Of a stretch of DNA of 10,169 nt, positions 1 through 6,496 are shown piece after piece; the stretch's first letter is position 1, and each line of letters opens with the position of its first letter. The translations under genes and the position numbers were made by a program. Origin of the DNA: Candidatus Microgenomatus auricola (GTDB taxonomy: Bacteria; Patescibacteriota; Patescibacteriia; UBA9570; XYC2-FULL-38-9); assembly GCA_005239655.1 (NCBI GenBank), contig SBBP01000158.1:1-10169 (forward strand), in the 5' to 3' direction. A model generated the notes under the pieces. The model saw nothing but the letters and a program-made list of their open reading frames with translations, ran no database searches and had not been told where the DNA came from.

Positions 1-37
1 GAACGGCCAACAAAAAGAAATCCTTGGCGTATCGCAT
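1..37 (-). CDS. Possible start of a gene running off the left edge
   Basis: An ATG at 37 opens a minus-strand frame without stop to the window edge, giving 12 residues that begin M-R-Y-A-K-D and become hydrophobic (FFLLAV). It lies downstream of recA in the same direction. A TGTTATAAG extended -10-like sequence sits at 55-63, which would give a short leader of about 10 bases, in keeping with the other operon heads in this window. The visible part is too short to identify. In B. subtilis and some other bacteria rny (RNase Y) follows recA, but nothing here proves that. The frame competes with a plus-strand frame covering the same bases. Confidence 0.25.
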   Translation of the reverse strand, partial: MRYAKDFFLLAV

Positions 38-147
38 CTGTCGAGACTATTGAACTTATAACAAGATACAGCCGCCGCATTCGGCTGCTGACAGGCCGTA
101 AGGGTAGCTCAGGCCTGAAAGCAGCCGAGGCGAAGGCTGTATTTTGA
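1..147 (+). CDS. Possible 3' end of an unidentified plus-strand gene
   Basis: Frame 1 on the plus strand is open from the first base to a TGA at 145-147, giving 48 codons. The translated end is protein-like and strongly basic, containing the stretch PWRIASVETIELITRYSRRI and finishing with an Ala/Lys-rich tail. If real, the gene would converge on recA, with 18 bases between the two stop codons. Against it, an open run of this length is not rare by chance. The codons AGA and ATA occur here although the neighbouring genes rarely use them. The last 85 bases also coincide with a strongly folded element. I do not recognise a family. Confidence 0.25.
   Translation, partial: ERPTKRNPWRIASVETIELITRYSRRIRLLTGRKGSSGLKAAEAKAVF
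55..63 (-). promoter_or_regulatory. Possible extended -10 promoter for the left-edge gene
   Basis: On the minus strand this reads TGTTATAAG, that is TGn followed by a hexamer with five of six matches to TATAAT. It closely resembles the TGTTATGAT element in front of guaA. No clear -35 box is visible. It would start transcription near 48, ahead of the ATG at 37. Confidence 0.2.
63..145. other. Strongly self-complementary (structured RNA-like) element
   Basis: Three nested inverted repeats occupy 83 bases. The outer helix pairs 63-73 with 135-145 (11 bp, one G-T). The middle helix pairs 81-89 with 120-128 (9 bp). The inner helix pairs 92-97 with 112-117 (6 bp) and closes a 14-base loop at 98-111. 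A GA/AA internal loop separates the middle and inner helices, and a GCC/GGC pairing (74-76 with 129-131) can join the outer and middle ones. It lies 20 bases past the recA stop codon. It could be a 3' processing or termination structure of the recA transcript, a small RNA on either strand, or a REP-like palindrome. Neither strand shows a convincing terminal T-run, so it is not a textbook terminator. Confidence 0.45.
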
Positions 148-165
148 TAAAAGCGTTGCGCGGGT

Positions 166-1236
166 TTATGCAGCCCGACCTTCCCCAGCTTCAGCAACGC
201 TTGCAACAACCGGCGAATGTGGCTTCTCCTCCTCTTGTTTTTTCATGACCTCCTGACGAATATCCTGCATGAGTGATGGATGCTCGCGCAAAAACTGTTT
301 AGCAGCCTCGCGACCAACTCCAAGCTTTGTGTCATGAAATGCATGCGTATTGCCAGACTTTTCCACCACGCCAAACTGCACGCCCGTGTCGAGGGTATCG
401 CCGGACAGCGAGATACCTTCATTGTACATAATATCGAATTCCGTGGTGCGGAATGGAGCTGCCACTTTGTTTTTGACCACTTTCACCTTCACGCGATTCC
501 CAACGACTCGGTCCCCTTGCTTGATTTGCGCCGCGCGCCGCACTTCAATACGAACGGAAGAATAAAATTTGAGTGCAACACCTCCGGTGGTCGTTTCAGG
601 ATTTCCAAACACAATGCCAATCTTCATTCGTGTCTGGTTGATGAAAATCACCGCGCAATTCGTTTTTGAAACAATGCCCGTAAGCTTGCGCAACGCCTGA
701 CTCATCAGCCGAGCCTGCAATCCCATGTGTGAATCACCCATTTCACCCTCGATTTCCGCTTTTGGAGTCAGCGCCGCAACCGAATCCACCACAATCACAT
801 CCACGGCATTGGATCGCACGAGCGTCTCGACAATCTCAAGTGCCTGTTCACCAGTGTCGGGTTGTGAAATTAACAAGGAGTTAATGTCGACACCAATTTT
901 TTCTGCGTAATCCGGGTCAAGAGCGTGCTCCGCATCAACAAATGCAGCTGCGCCACCCATCTTCTGCACCTCAGCCACAATATGTTGCGCCAGCGTGGTT
1001 TTCCCTGATGCCTCAGGACCGTAAATTTCAATGATGCGCCCACGTGGAACCCCGCCAATACCGAGCGCGAGGTCCAATGATAAACACCCTGTCGAAATCA
1101 CATCGACCTTAAATTTTTTTGATTCACCGAAACGCATAATCGCTCCCTCACCAAAGCGGTCACGGATCTGCTCAATCGCAAGAGCCGCTGCTTTCGATCG
1201 CCCACTCTCATTTTTCTCTTCCTTTTTTGCTGTCAT
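166..1236 (-). CDS. recA: Recombinase RecA
   Basis: RecA polymerises on single-stranded DNA in the cytoplasm and drives ATP-dependent homologous pairing and strand exchange. In bacteria with LexA it also stimulates LexA self-cleavage. The 356-residue protein matches the usual 345-355 length. Walker A is GPEASGKT at residues 73-80, the catalytic Glu is E103 in DAEHALD, Walker B is VIVVDS at 147-152, and DNA-binding loop L2 lies around 200-221 (NQTRMKIG...GNPETTTGG). The C-terminal domain ends in a charged tail from about 330. The start at 1236 was chosen because it gives the family N-terminus and lies 4 bases past the rodZ stop. An ATG at 1311 would overlap rodZ heavily. No Shine-Dalgarno sequence is visible before 1236, so translation is probably coupled to rodZ. 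No LexA-type operator was recognised. Confidence 0.97.
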   Translation of the reverse strand: MTAKKEEKNESGRSKAAALAIEQIRDRFGEGAIMRFGESKKFKVDVISTGCLSLDLALGIGGVPRGRIIEIYGPEASGKTTLAQHIVAEVQKMGGAAAFVDAEHALDPDYAEKIGVDINSLLISQPDTGEQALEIVETLVRSNAVDVIVVDSVAALTPKAEIEGEMGDSHMGLQARLMSQALRKLTGIVSKTNCAVIFINQTRMKIGIVFGNPETTTGGVALKFYSSVRIEVRRAAQIKQGDRVVGNRVKVKVVKNKVAAPFRTTEFDIMYNEGISLSGDTLDTGVQFGVVEKSGNTHAFHDTKLGVGREAAKQFLREHPSLMQDIRQEVMKKQEEEKPHSPVVASVAEAGEGRAA

Positions 1237-1240
1237 ATCA

Positions 1241-1972
1241 TTATTCAGTTGTTTGTTGATTCGTTTCTGGTGCGTGAGTCGTGTCATAGAGAACATGTCG
1301 CACCTGCACATGTTCCTGGCTGTGTTTTGAACGGGATGACACCCGCAAGGTATTCAGCCCCTCTTGAAGATAGACCCGCTCAGTAAAATGGCCATCGGGG
1401 TCAACACGCACAGTCTGACCGTTGATCTCCACAACGGCCTCTGGAGCGGTTTCGCCAATCACCTCAAATTCTCGTTGCGAAACAATCATATCACGTTCCG
1501 GTGAGAGAATCACGAGTTGCGGTGGACTGAGAAACTGCACAACTTCCCATACAAAGTAAACAATGACCAAGAGGATCAGCATCCCAATCGCACCATAGCG
1601 AAAGAGACGCGGGATCACTAATGGTGCTTGCTGGTAGGCTCCGCCCGTTGTGCGGGACGAACGCTGAGCACGCCATGAACTGCCTTCGCCAGGTTGTACG
1701 GCATACACACGTACTTCATCGTGATACAACGATGCAATCGTGTGCCACGGTAATTGTACGGCTTTCGCATACAGCCGAACGTACTGCCGCGCGTACACGA
1801 GGGATGGCAACTCGCGATAGTGACCGCGCTCAATGGCATCAAGGTATTTGACAGACACACGAATGCGCTGACTGATGTCTTCCAACGAAAGTTGTTGTGC
1901 CTCACGCGCGGAACGTAACTGCTCCCCCACAGTGTGTTGACGTGCCAACGGCAGTTGCGTGAAATTGCTCAT
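1241..1972 (-). CDS. rodZ: RodZ-like membrane protein: HTH, one TM segment, Ig-like domain
   Basis: This 243-residue protein has the RodZ layout. A cytoplasmic helix-turn-helix domain of the Xre/HTH_25 kind spans about residues 14-80 (containing [20 protein letters not shown]). A basic linker follows, with a single membrane helix at about 126-148. The extracellular part (about 152-228) reads as a small beta-sandwich, similar to the glucodextranase B or Ig-like domains common in CPR proteins (ILSP...VIGET...VEINGQTV...F...[10 protein letters not shown]). A polar Thr/Gln-rich tail ends it. In well-studied bacteria RodZ links MreB to the cell-wall machinery. Whether this organism has MreB cannot be seen here. 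The ATG overlaps the ftsK TGA by 4 bases (ATGA), and GAGGA lies 9 bases upstream, a plausible ribosome binding site. It is part of the ftsK-rodZ-recA operon. Confidence 0.8.
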   Translation of the reverse strand: MSNFTQLPLARQHTVGEQLRSAREAQQLSLEDISQRIRVSVKYLDAIERGHYRELPSLVYARQYVRLYAKAVQLPWHTIASLYHDEVRVYAVQPGEGSSWRAQRSSRTTGGAYQQAPLVIPRLFRYGAIGMLILLVIVYFVWEVVQFLSPPQLVILSPERDMIVSQREFEVIGETAPEAVVEINGQTVRVDPDGHFTERVYLQEGLNTLRVSSRSKHSQEHVQVRHVLYDTTHAPETNQQTTE

Positions 1973-4329
1973 GCATTTCGTTCCTCATCCTCCACCGTTC
2001 CTTCATCATCTTCACTCTCGTCGCTTTCTGCATCGTCTTCGTCTACAATCACACCATCTGGAACTTCACCAATCTCTTCTTCCGTGAGAAGAATTTCACG
2101 GGGGCGCGCACCGTCTGCTGGACCAATTACCCCTTGTTCCTCCAAAATGTCGAGGATGCGCGCAGCGCGAGCATATCCAATGCGCAGTCGACGCTGTAAT
2201 AATGATGCCGACGCCTTCCCTGCCTGCACAATCACTGTGCGTGCTTCGCTGAGCAACTCATCACTGTCTTCGTCCGACAGCTCACCGGATTCACCACTCC
2301 CGCCCAGCATTCTGCCTTTTACTTTTTCGGTCACGTCTTCGTTGTACTGCGGATCTCCATAGTTGCGTAAGAATTCCACCAACCGTTCGATTTCTTGGTC
2401 ATCCAGAAAAGCACCTTGCAAACGCTTCGGTCGTGACAGTTGCGCATCAATGTAGAGCATGTCACCACGGCCAAGAAGTTTTTCTGCGCCAGAGAAATCC
2501 AGAATCGTACGAGAATCAACGAGTGATGTCACCGAAAACGCCACACGCGCAGGCATGTTCGCCTTAATGAGACCAGTGATGACATCGACCGAGGGGCGCT
2601 GCGTGGCGAGCACCAAATGAATACCAACGGCACGCGACATCTGCGCAAGACGCACAATTGCGGCTTCCACAGAATTCGCCGCAACCGACATCAAATCTGC
2701 CAACTCATCAATAATGAAGATGACGTATGGGATGCGCTCCGCTTCGTCGGCTGCAGTGTTATACGATTCGATGTTTCGCTTTCCCTCGCGAGAGAGCAGC
2801 TCGTACCGACGATCCATTTCTGCCACGGTCCATTTGAGTGCGTTGATCGTTTTCTCCACATCCGTAATCACCGGGGTCAACAAGTGGGGAATGCCATTGT
2901 ACACACTTAACTCCACGCGTTTCGGATCAACGAGAATGATCTTCAACTCATCTGGTGAGTTTTGGTAGAGCAAGCTGACAATAATCCCATTGATGCACAC
3001 TGATTTACCCGAACCCGTAGCTCCGGCAACCAAGAGATGCGGCATCGCTTGCAGTGATGTTACATACGCCCGTCCTGCCACATCCTTGCCTAAACAGATC
3101 GACAGATTATCCTTGCGCTGCTTGAACGCCTTTGTACTGAGAAGTTCTTTGAGTGTCACGGTTGCAATCGCCTTGTTCGGCACCTCAATACCCACGAGTG
3201 ACTTTCCTGGAATCGGCGCTTCGATGCGAATGGGATGCGCCGCAAGAGCAAGAGAGAGGTCATTATTCAGCGTCGTGATCTGCGTTAATTTCACTCCCTC
3301 TGCTGGCCGTAACGTATACTGCGTCACCATCGGGCCCACGCTCACATCACCCATTTCAACTGGAATGCCGAAACTCTCCAACGTCTTCTGAATGCGCAAC
3401 TTGTTGTCCTCAATGTCACCGCTACTGGGCTTCTCAGTGCGATCCTTCAGCAAGTCCAACGGGATATCGATACGTGGGCGCGGACGACGCGGTTGCTGTT
3501 TTGGAATGAATGTTGTTTGTTCAGGCGTACCGCTCAGTGCTGCAGAAACTGCCCCTTCAGCGACATCCTTTTGTGTAAACGACACCGCGCTCTCCTCTGA
3601 CGGCATTTCCTCTACCGCTGTTTCAGCAAACTCTTCTTCATCTACATTGATGTTGTCTTCATCTTCACTGTTGTCGATCGTATAGCCATGCATGCGCGCA
3701 TGCAGACGCGAACGGAACCAGGAAATCACGGGCCCGAACACCTTCACGACAGCCAGTCGATCCATCAAGAGGTGCAGCGACCAGTTGAACATCAGTAGCA
3801 AAGAACCAACGAACAACGAAATCAGAATGACAATCGTTGCCCAAATGCCAGTAAAACGCAGCAATGGATAGGAAAGAATCACACCGCCAAATCCACCGCC
3901 ACGACCGTGCCGGCCCGCGGTCAACAGATCACCAACAGGGATAAAGAGATGGAGCAGGGCCAACCCACTCAACACAAACAGCACCAACCCGACGGTGTTC
4001 ACGACTCGCATTTTGTAACGATCAGGATGGAGAAAGATGTAACCCAACGTTGCAAAAATCACCGGCGTGACGTAGCGTCCCCATCCAAACAGCCAACCAA
4101 GAAAGCGATCAATCCACACGCCCACTTCTCCTGCAGCGTTGATGAAACTCAAGAGCGATAACGCCGCAACTGCAAACAAGAATATCACTATCAGCCCTTG
4201 CTGGGCGCTTTCATCCGTCTGCCAGGAATAGCGTTTTTTTGGTTTTTCCTCTTTCGCATCCTGCTGCTCTAGGCGACGTTGCGCCTTCAATGTCTTGACT
4301 CGTTTTTCTGAACGTTTTTCTCTCGCCAT
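1969..4329 (-). CDS. ftsK: DNA translocase FtsK/SpoIIIE
   Basis: This 786-residue DNA pump is anchored at the septum and clears chromosome DNA during division. It is close in length to B. subtilis SpoIIIE. A basic N-terminus (1-35) is followed by about four membrane segments (roughly 45-65, 85-101, 110-131, 160-182). An acidic linker (220-250) and a Pro/Arg-rich stretch (278-290) lead to the alpha/beta motor, with Walker A GATGSGKS at 436-443 and Walker B IFIIDELADLM at 537-547. The DNA-reading gamma winged helix lies at about 686-748. After it comes an unusual acidic tail of about 38 residues. The start at 4329 was chosen over an ATG at 4392. It gives the normal basic N-terminus and sits 7 bases from a strong -10 box, whereas the longer form would begin inside the upstream terminator's T-run. 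It heads the operon with rodZ and recA. Confidence 0.96.
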   Translation of the reverse strand: MAREKRSEKRVKTLKAQRRLEQQDAKEEKPKKRYSWQTDESAQQGLIVIFLFAVAALSLLSFINAAGEVGVWIDRFLGWLFGWGRYVTPVIFATLGYIFLHPDRYKMRVVNTVGLVLFVLSGLALLHLFIPVGDLLTAGRHGRGGGFGGVILSYPLLRFTGIWATIVILISLFVGSLLLMFNWSLHLLMDRLAVVKVFGPVISWFRSRLHARMHGYTIDNSEDEDNINVDEEEFAETAVEEMPSEESAVSFTQKDVAEGAVSAALSGTPEQTTFIPKQQPRRPRPRIDIPLDLLKDRTEKPSSGDIEDNKLRIQKTLESFGIPVEMGDVSVGPMVTQYTLRPAEGVKLTQITTLNNDLSLALAAHPIRIEAPIPGKSLVGIEVPNKAIATVTLKELLSTKAFKQRKDNLSICLGKDVAGRAYVTSLQAMPHLLVAGATGSGKSVCINGIIVSLLYQNSPDELKIILVDPKRVELSVYNGIPHLLTPVITDVEKTINALKWTVAEMDRRYELLSREGKRNIESYNTAADEAERIPYVIFIIDELADLMSVAANSVEAAIVRLAQMSRAVGIHLVLATQRPSVDVITGLIKANMPARVAFSVTSLVDSRTILDFSGAEKLLGRGDMLYIDAQLSRPKRLQGAFLDDQEIERLVEFLRNYGDPQYNEDVTEKVKGRMLGGSGESGELSDEDSDELLSEARTVIVQAGKASASLLQRRLRIGYARAARILDILEEQGVIGPADGARPREILLTEEEIGEVPDGVIVDEDDAESDESEDDEGTVEDEERNA
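3689..3704. repeat. 16-bp perfect palindrome inside ftsK
   Basis: TGCATGCGCGCATGCA reads the same on both strands. It lies in the ftsK region just after the last membrane segment, encoding about L-H-A-R-M-H. It may be chance or codon-driven; no function is claimed. Confidence 0.5.
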
Positions 4330-4336
4330 GCACCAG

Positions 4337-4345
4337 AGTATACCA
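4337..4345 (-). promoter_or_regulatory. Extended -10 promoter of the ftsK-rodZ-recA operon
   Basis: The minus strand reads TGGTATACT, a TGn extension plus a -10 hexamer matching TATAAT at five of six positions. Only 7 bases separate it from the ftsK ATG at 4329, so transcription should start at or next to the start codon, giving a leaderless mRNA. No good -35 hexamer is present at the expected distance, which is acceptable for extended -10 promoters. This is the only clear promoter in front of the three-gene operon. Confidence 0.6.
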
Positions 4346-4390
4346 CATTGTAAGGAGCATTTCACCTGACACCGCACAGTCTCACACAAC

Positions 4391-4412
4391 AAAAAAGTCC
4401 TCGTGTCGAGGA
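4391..4412 (-). terminator. Rho-independent terminator
   Basis: On the minus strand a 6-bp stem (TCCTCG at 4398-4403 pairing with CGAGGA at 4407-4412, loop of 3) is followed by one C and six T residues (4396-4391). It would end minus-strand transcripts coming from guaA and the small ORF, or from the internal promoter at 4487-4515. It separates them from the ftsK promoter 46 bases further on. Confidence 0.7.
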
Positions 4413-4480
4413 GCGTCCAAAATCTCTAGATCCTCTTGAGCTGACAGTTAAAGCATTCACATGCGCCGACTCGAGAGGTT
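4391..4480 (-). ncRNA. Candidate small RNA of about 90 nt with own promoter and terminator
   Basis: A consensus-like promoter (TTGACA, 17-base spacer, TATCGT) predicts a start near 4480, and an intrinsic terminator ends the unit near 4391. The 90 bases between contain no plausible ORF. The predicted RNA can fold as a 5' stem pairing 4478-4470 with 4440-4432 (eight of nine pairs, one C/A mismatch). Inside that stem is a small hairpin GCAU-GUGA-AUGC with a GNRA-type tetraloop. A single-stranded A/U-rich stretch follows, then the terminator hairpin. It contains C/U-rich segments (CCUCUCG, CUCCUCG) that could in principle meet purine-rich mRNA sites. I recognise no known RNA family. Alternatively this is just the 3' untranslated end of the guaA transcript. 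Confidence 0.45.
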
Positions 4481-4486
4481 ATGTAA

Positions 4487-4515
4487 ACGATACATCAGAC
4501 ACCCGAACCTGTCAA
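4487..4515 (-). promoter_or_regulatory. Sigma70-like promoter, minus strand
   Basis: The -35 box TTGACA (4515-4510) is a perfect match. The spacer is 17 bases, and the -10 box TATCGT (4492-4487) matches four of six. The first transcribed base would be about 4480. No open reading frame begins before the terminator at 4412-4391, which suggests a non-coding product. Confidence 0.5.
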
Positions 4516-4542
4516 ATACCATATCAACGATGACTGTCTGGT

Positions 4543-4647
4543 TTAATACGTTGTGAAAAACCAGTACAACCCAGCGATGCTCGCAAGCAGGATGATGAGT
4601 AACGCAACCTTGAACGGAAATGTCGCGTGCTTCAAATGTTTATGCAT
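4543..4647 (-). CDS. Possible 34-residue single-pass membrane peptide
   Basis: The frame starts 6 bases after the guaA stop codon and encodes 34 residues. A short basic N-terminus (MHKHLKH) is followed by a hydrophobic helix at about 13-32 (containing VALLIILLASIAGLYWFF) and a Thr-Thr-Tyr end. A basic start followed by one membrane span fits an N-in topology. Codon choice resembles the neighbouring genes. No Shine-Dalgarno sequence is evident, so expression would depend on readthrough or coupling from guaA. I do not recognise a family. It could be a small regulator or accessory peptide, or a chance frame, since short hydrophobic frames do occur at random. Confidence 0.45.
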   Translation of the reverse strand: MHKHLKHATFPFKVALLIILLASIAGLYWFFTTY

Positions 4648-4653
4648 AAAAAT

Positions 4654-6462
4654 TTATTCCCACTCAATCGTGGCCGGCGGTTTATGAGTAATATCATACA
4701 GCACAGCACCAACTCCCGGAACAGTCATGATCTCTGCAACGAGTTCCTCGAGCAACTGTTGATCCATTGGAAAAAAATTCACCGTCATCGCCTCTTGTGA
4801 TTCAATCGGACGGAGAACGATAGTCTCGCCTGTGCCAAACGAGAGTGGAAGGAGAATCACCGGGAACTGCCAGATCGCATCATAGAGTCCGTGCGCACGC
4901 ACAAACTGATCAACAACTGCATCGGCCTTGCGCAAAACAGTCAGTCGATCATGAGTGAGATACCCTTCGACCACCTGCATATGCGATGGATTGATTGCGC
5001 CACCAACCGCATGGACGACGCGGTTCACTCCAGTGATGCTGTTTGTGATGCGAATCGACAGATCACCAAGGTTGTTCCACGATGCACTGCCACCATACAC
5101 CAGCGCGGGGTGTTGATACGAACGTTGATCACCTTGCACGCCCACACTACGGATGGGCAACACCAGAGCGTTCAGTTGATACACTGAGGTGAATTGTTGT
5201 AATTGGGTATTCACTCCGTTCTCATCCGCCATGCGGAAACGCTCCCCGTCAGAGCAGAGCGTGCGGATGGAAAGGCCTGGACCGGGAAACGGCCAACGAT
5301 TGACCAGCGTCTCTGGCAACCCAAGGTTGTGGCCGAGAGTGCGCACTTCGTCTTTGTAGAGTTCCGCCAACGGTTCAACAACTTTCCCGGCGTTGATCAT
5401 CTGGAGAATTTCATCCACGCGATTGTGGTGGGTTTTGATGGTATCTGCAGTTTTCGTCCCTCCGCTTTCGATCGTATCCGGGTAAATCGTGCCCTGACCC
5501 AGCAACCAACCGTCGGATTGCAGACCGAGTTTCGCAAATTCTTCGCGCTGCACATCGAGAAAAACACGGCCGACGATTTTACGCTTCTCTTCTGGATCAG
5601 TGACACCGCTCACGGCAGAAAGAAATGTTTTCGACGCGTCCACAACATGCAAATCACCGAAGCCGGCTTCAGCAAGCGCATCCCGCACCAGATTGGATTC
5701 ATTCTGCCGCATGAATCCGTTGTCGATGTGCAGTCCGTAGACGCGCTTTTTGCCAAGGATGTTTTCGAGGAGCGCAAACGCCACAGCAGAGTCCACTCCG
5801 CCAGAGACCAGTAAAAACACATTGCGATCGTTCACCTGCGCACGAACATCGCGAGTCAAATCCTGCAAATATTCTTCCATGCTCCAATTTTTTTCTGCCC
5901 CACAAATGTTGAACACAAAATTTTCCAACATCTTCATGCCGTGAGTGGTGTGATGCACTTCCATGTGGAACTGTGCGCCGTACCGTTTTCTCACCGGATC
6001 AGCCATCGCCGCAACTGGACAGTCGCTCGTCGTGCCGATGACATGGAATCCGTCTGGGACTTGGGTCACTGAATCCCAATGGCTCATCCAGACTTGTTCC
6101 GTTTCGTTCAGCCCTTCAAAAACACCACTTTTGTCTTGTACCAAAAGCGTGGCCATGCCGTATTCGCGATTGTGCGCGGGTGTGACTACACCGCCGTAGT
6201 GGTGAGCCATGAGTTGATGACCGTAACACAATCCCAAAATCGGCACATCCAAATCAAAAATACCGGGATCATAGGGCACTTTTTGCTCAGTAACCGAGTT
6301 GGGACCACCAGAGAGAATGATTCCGTACACATCCTTTACGTCGTGGGCATTCACATCGGTGGGATAAATCTTGGAAAGCACACCAAGTTGGCGGATGCGG
6401 CGGGTGTTCAAATGCATGTACTGTGAACCAAAATCCAGAATCGCAATATGCTTCTTTTTCAT
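4654..6462 (-). CDS. guaA: GMP synthase (glutamine-hydrolysing), long eukaryote-like type
   Basis: This cytoplasmic enzyme converts XMP to GMP using ATP and glutamine. The 602-residue protein has an N-terminal class I glutaminase domain (about 1-190): C79 in GLCYG is the nucleophile, and H166 and E168 in FHMEV complete the triad. The Pro usual between them is Met. The ATP-pyrophosphatase domain begins at about 212, with the P-loop SGGVDS at 220-225. The XMP-binding and dimerisation part carries HPFPGPG-like WPFPGPGLSIR at 390-400 and ends KPPATIEWE. HIDNGFMR, PEEKRKIVG, IKTHHN, GKVVEPL and RSVGVQGDQRSY match my memory of human GMP synthetase better than E. coli GuaA (about 525 residues). The start at 6462 gives the family N-terminus. 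An upstream ATG at 6561 adds an unrelated Arg/Pro-rich stretch across the intergenic palindrome. Confidence 0.97.
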   Translation of the reverse strand: MKKKHIAILDFGSQYMHLNTRRIRQLGVLSKIYPTDVNAHDVKDVYGIILSGGPNSVTEQKVPYDPGIFDLDVPILGLCYGHQLMAHHYGGVVTPAHNREYGMATLLVQDKSGVFEGLNETEQVWMSHWDSVTQVPDGFHVIGTTSDCPVAAMADPVRKRYGAQFHMEVHHTTHGMKMLENFVFNICGAEKNWSMEEYLQDLTRDVRAQVNDRNVFLLVSGGVDSAVAFALLENILGKKRVYGLHIDNGFMRQNESNLVRDALAEAGFGDLHVVDASKTFLSAVSGVTDPEEKRKIVGRVFLDVQREEFAKLGLQSDGWLLGQGTIYPDTIESGGTKTADTIKTHHNRVDEILQMINAGKVVEPLAELYKDEVRTLGHNLGLPETLVNRWPFPGPGLSIRTLCSDGERFRMADENGVNTQLQQFTSVYQLNALVLPIRSVGVQGDQRSYQHPALVYGGSASWNNLGDLSIRITNSITGVNRVVHAVGGAINPSHMQVVEGYLTHDRLTVLRKADAVVDQFVRAHGLYDAIWQFPVILLPLSFGTGETIVLRPIESQEAMTVNFFPMDQQLLEELVAEIMTVPGVGAVLYDITHKPPATIEWE

Positions 6463-6468
6463 GTGAGG

Positions 6469-6477
6469 ATCATAACA
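6469..6477 (-). promoter_or_regulatory. Extended -10 promoter of guaA
   Basis: The minus strand reads TGTTATGAT, a TGn extension plus a hexamer matching TATAAT at five of six positions. Six bases separate it from the guaA ATG at 6462, so a leaderless transcript is predicted. An A/T tract (6485-6492) lies in the spacer region upstream, and no clear -35 box is present. Confidence 0.55.
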
Positions 6478-6496
6478 ATTTCGGCAAAAAAAGCTA

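Noticed and set aside
100..112. tRNA D-arm-like motif GGGTAGCTCAG
   Set aside because: No acceptor stem, anticodon arm or T-arm with GGTTCGAATCC-like sequence surrounds it.
86..133. Signal recognition particle RNA resemblance
   Set aside because: CAGGCC-GTAA-GG and AGCAGCC recall the SRP core, but they cannot be placed together in the SRP helix 8 fold. The nested helices observed are different.
166..1311. Longer recA start at 1311
   Set aside because: It would add 25 residues unlike RecA N-termini and overlap the rodZ coding end. The ATG at 1236 fits the family and follows the rodZ stop.
4330..4392. Longer ftsK start at 4392
   Set aside because: The ATG would begin inside the T-run of the upstream terminator and upstream of the predicted promoter. 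The added Cys-rich residues are not FtsK-like.
4391..4647. Type I toxin-antitoxin pair (membrane peptide plus small RNA)
   Set aside because: The candidate RNA lies downstream on the same strand and does not overlap the peptide gene as an antisense RNA would. Evidence is insufficient.
5203..5814. 203-codon plus-strand frame opposite guaA
   Set aside because: It is the shadow of a well-supported conserved gene in the same bases, with no promoter or recognisable protein features.
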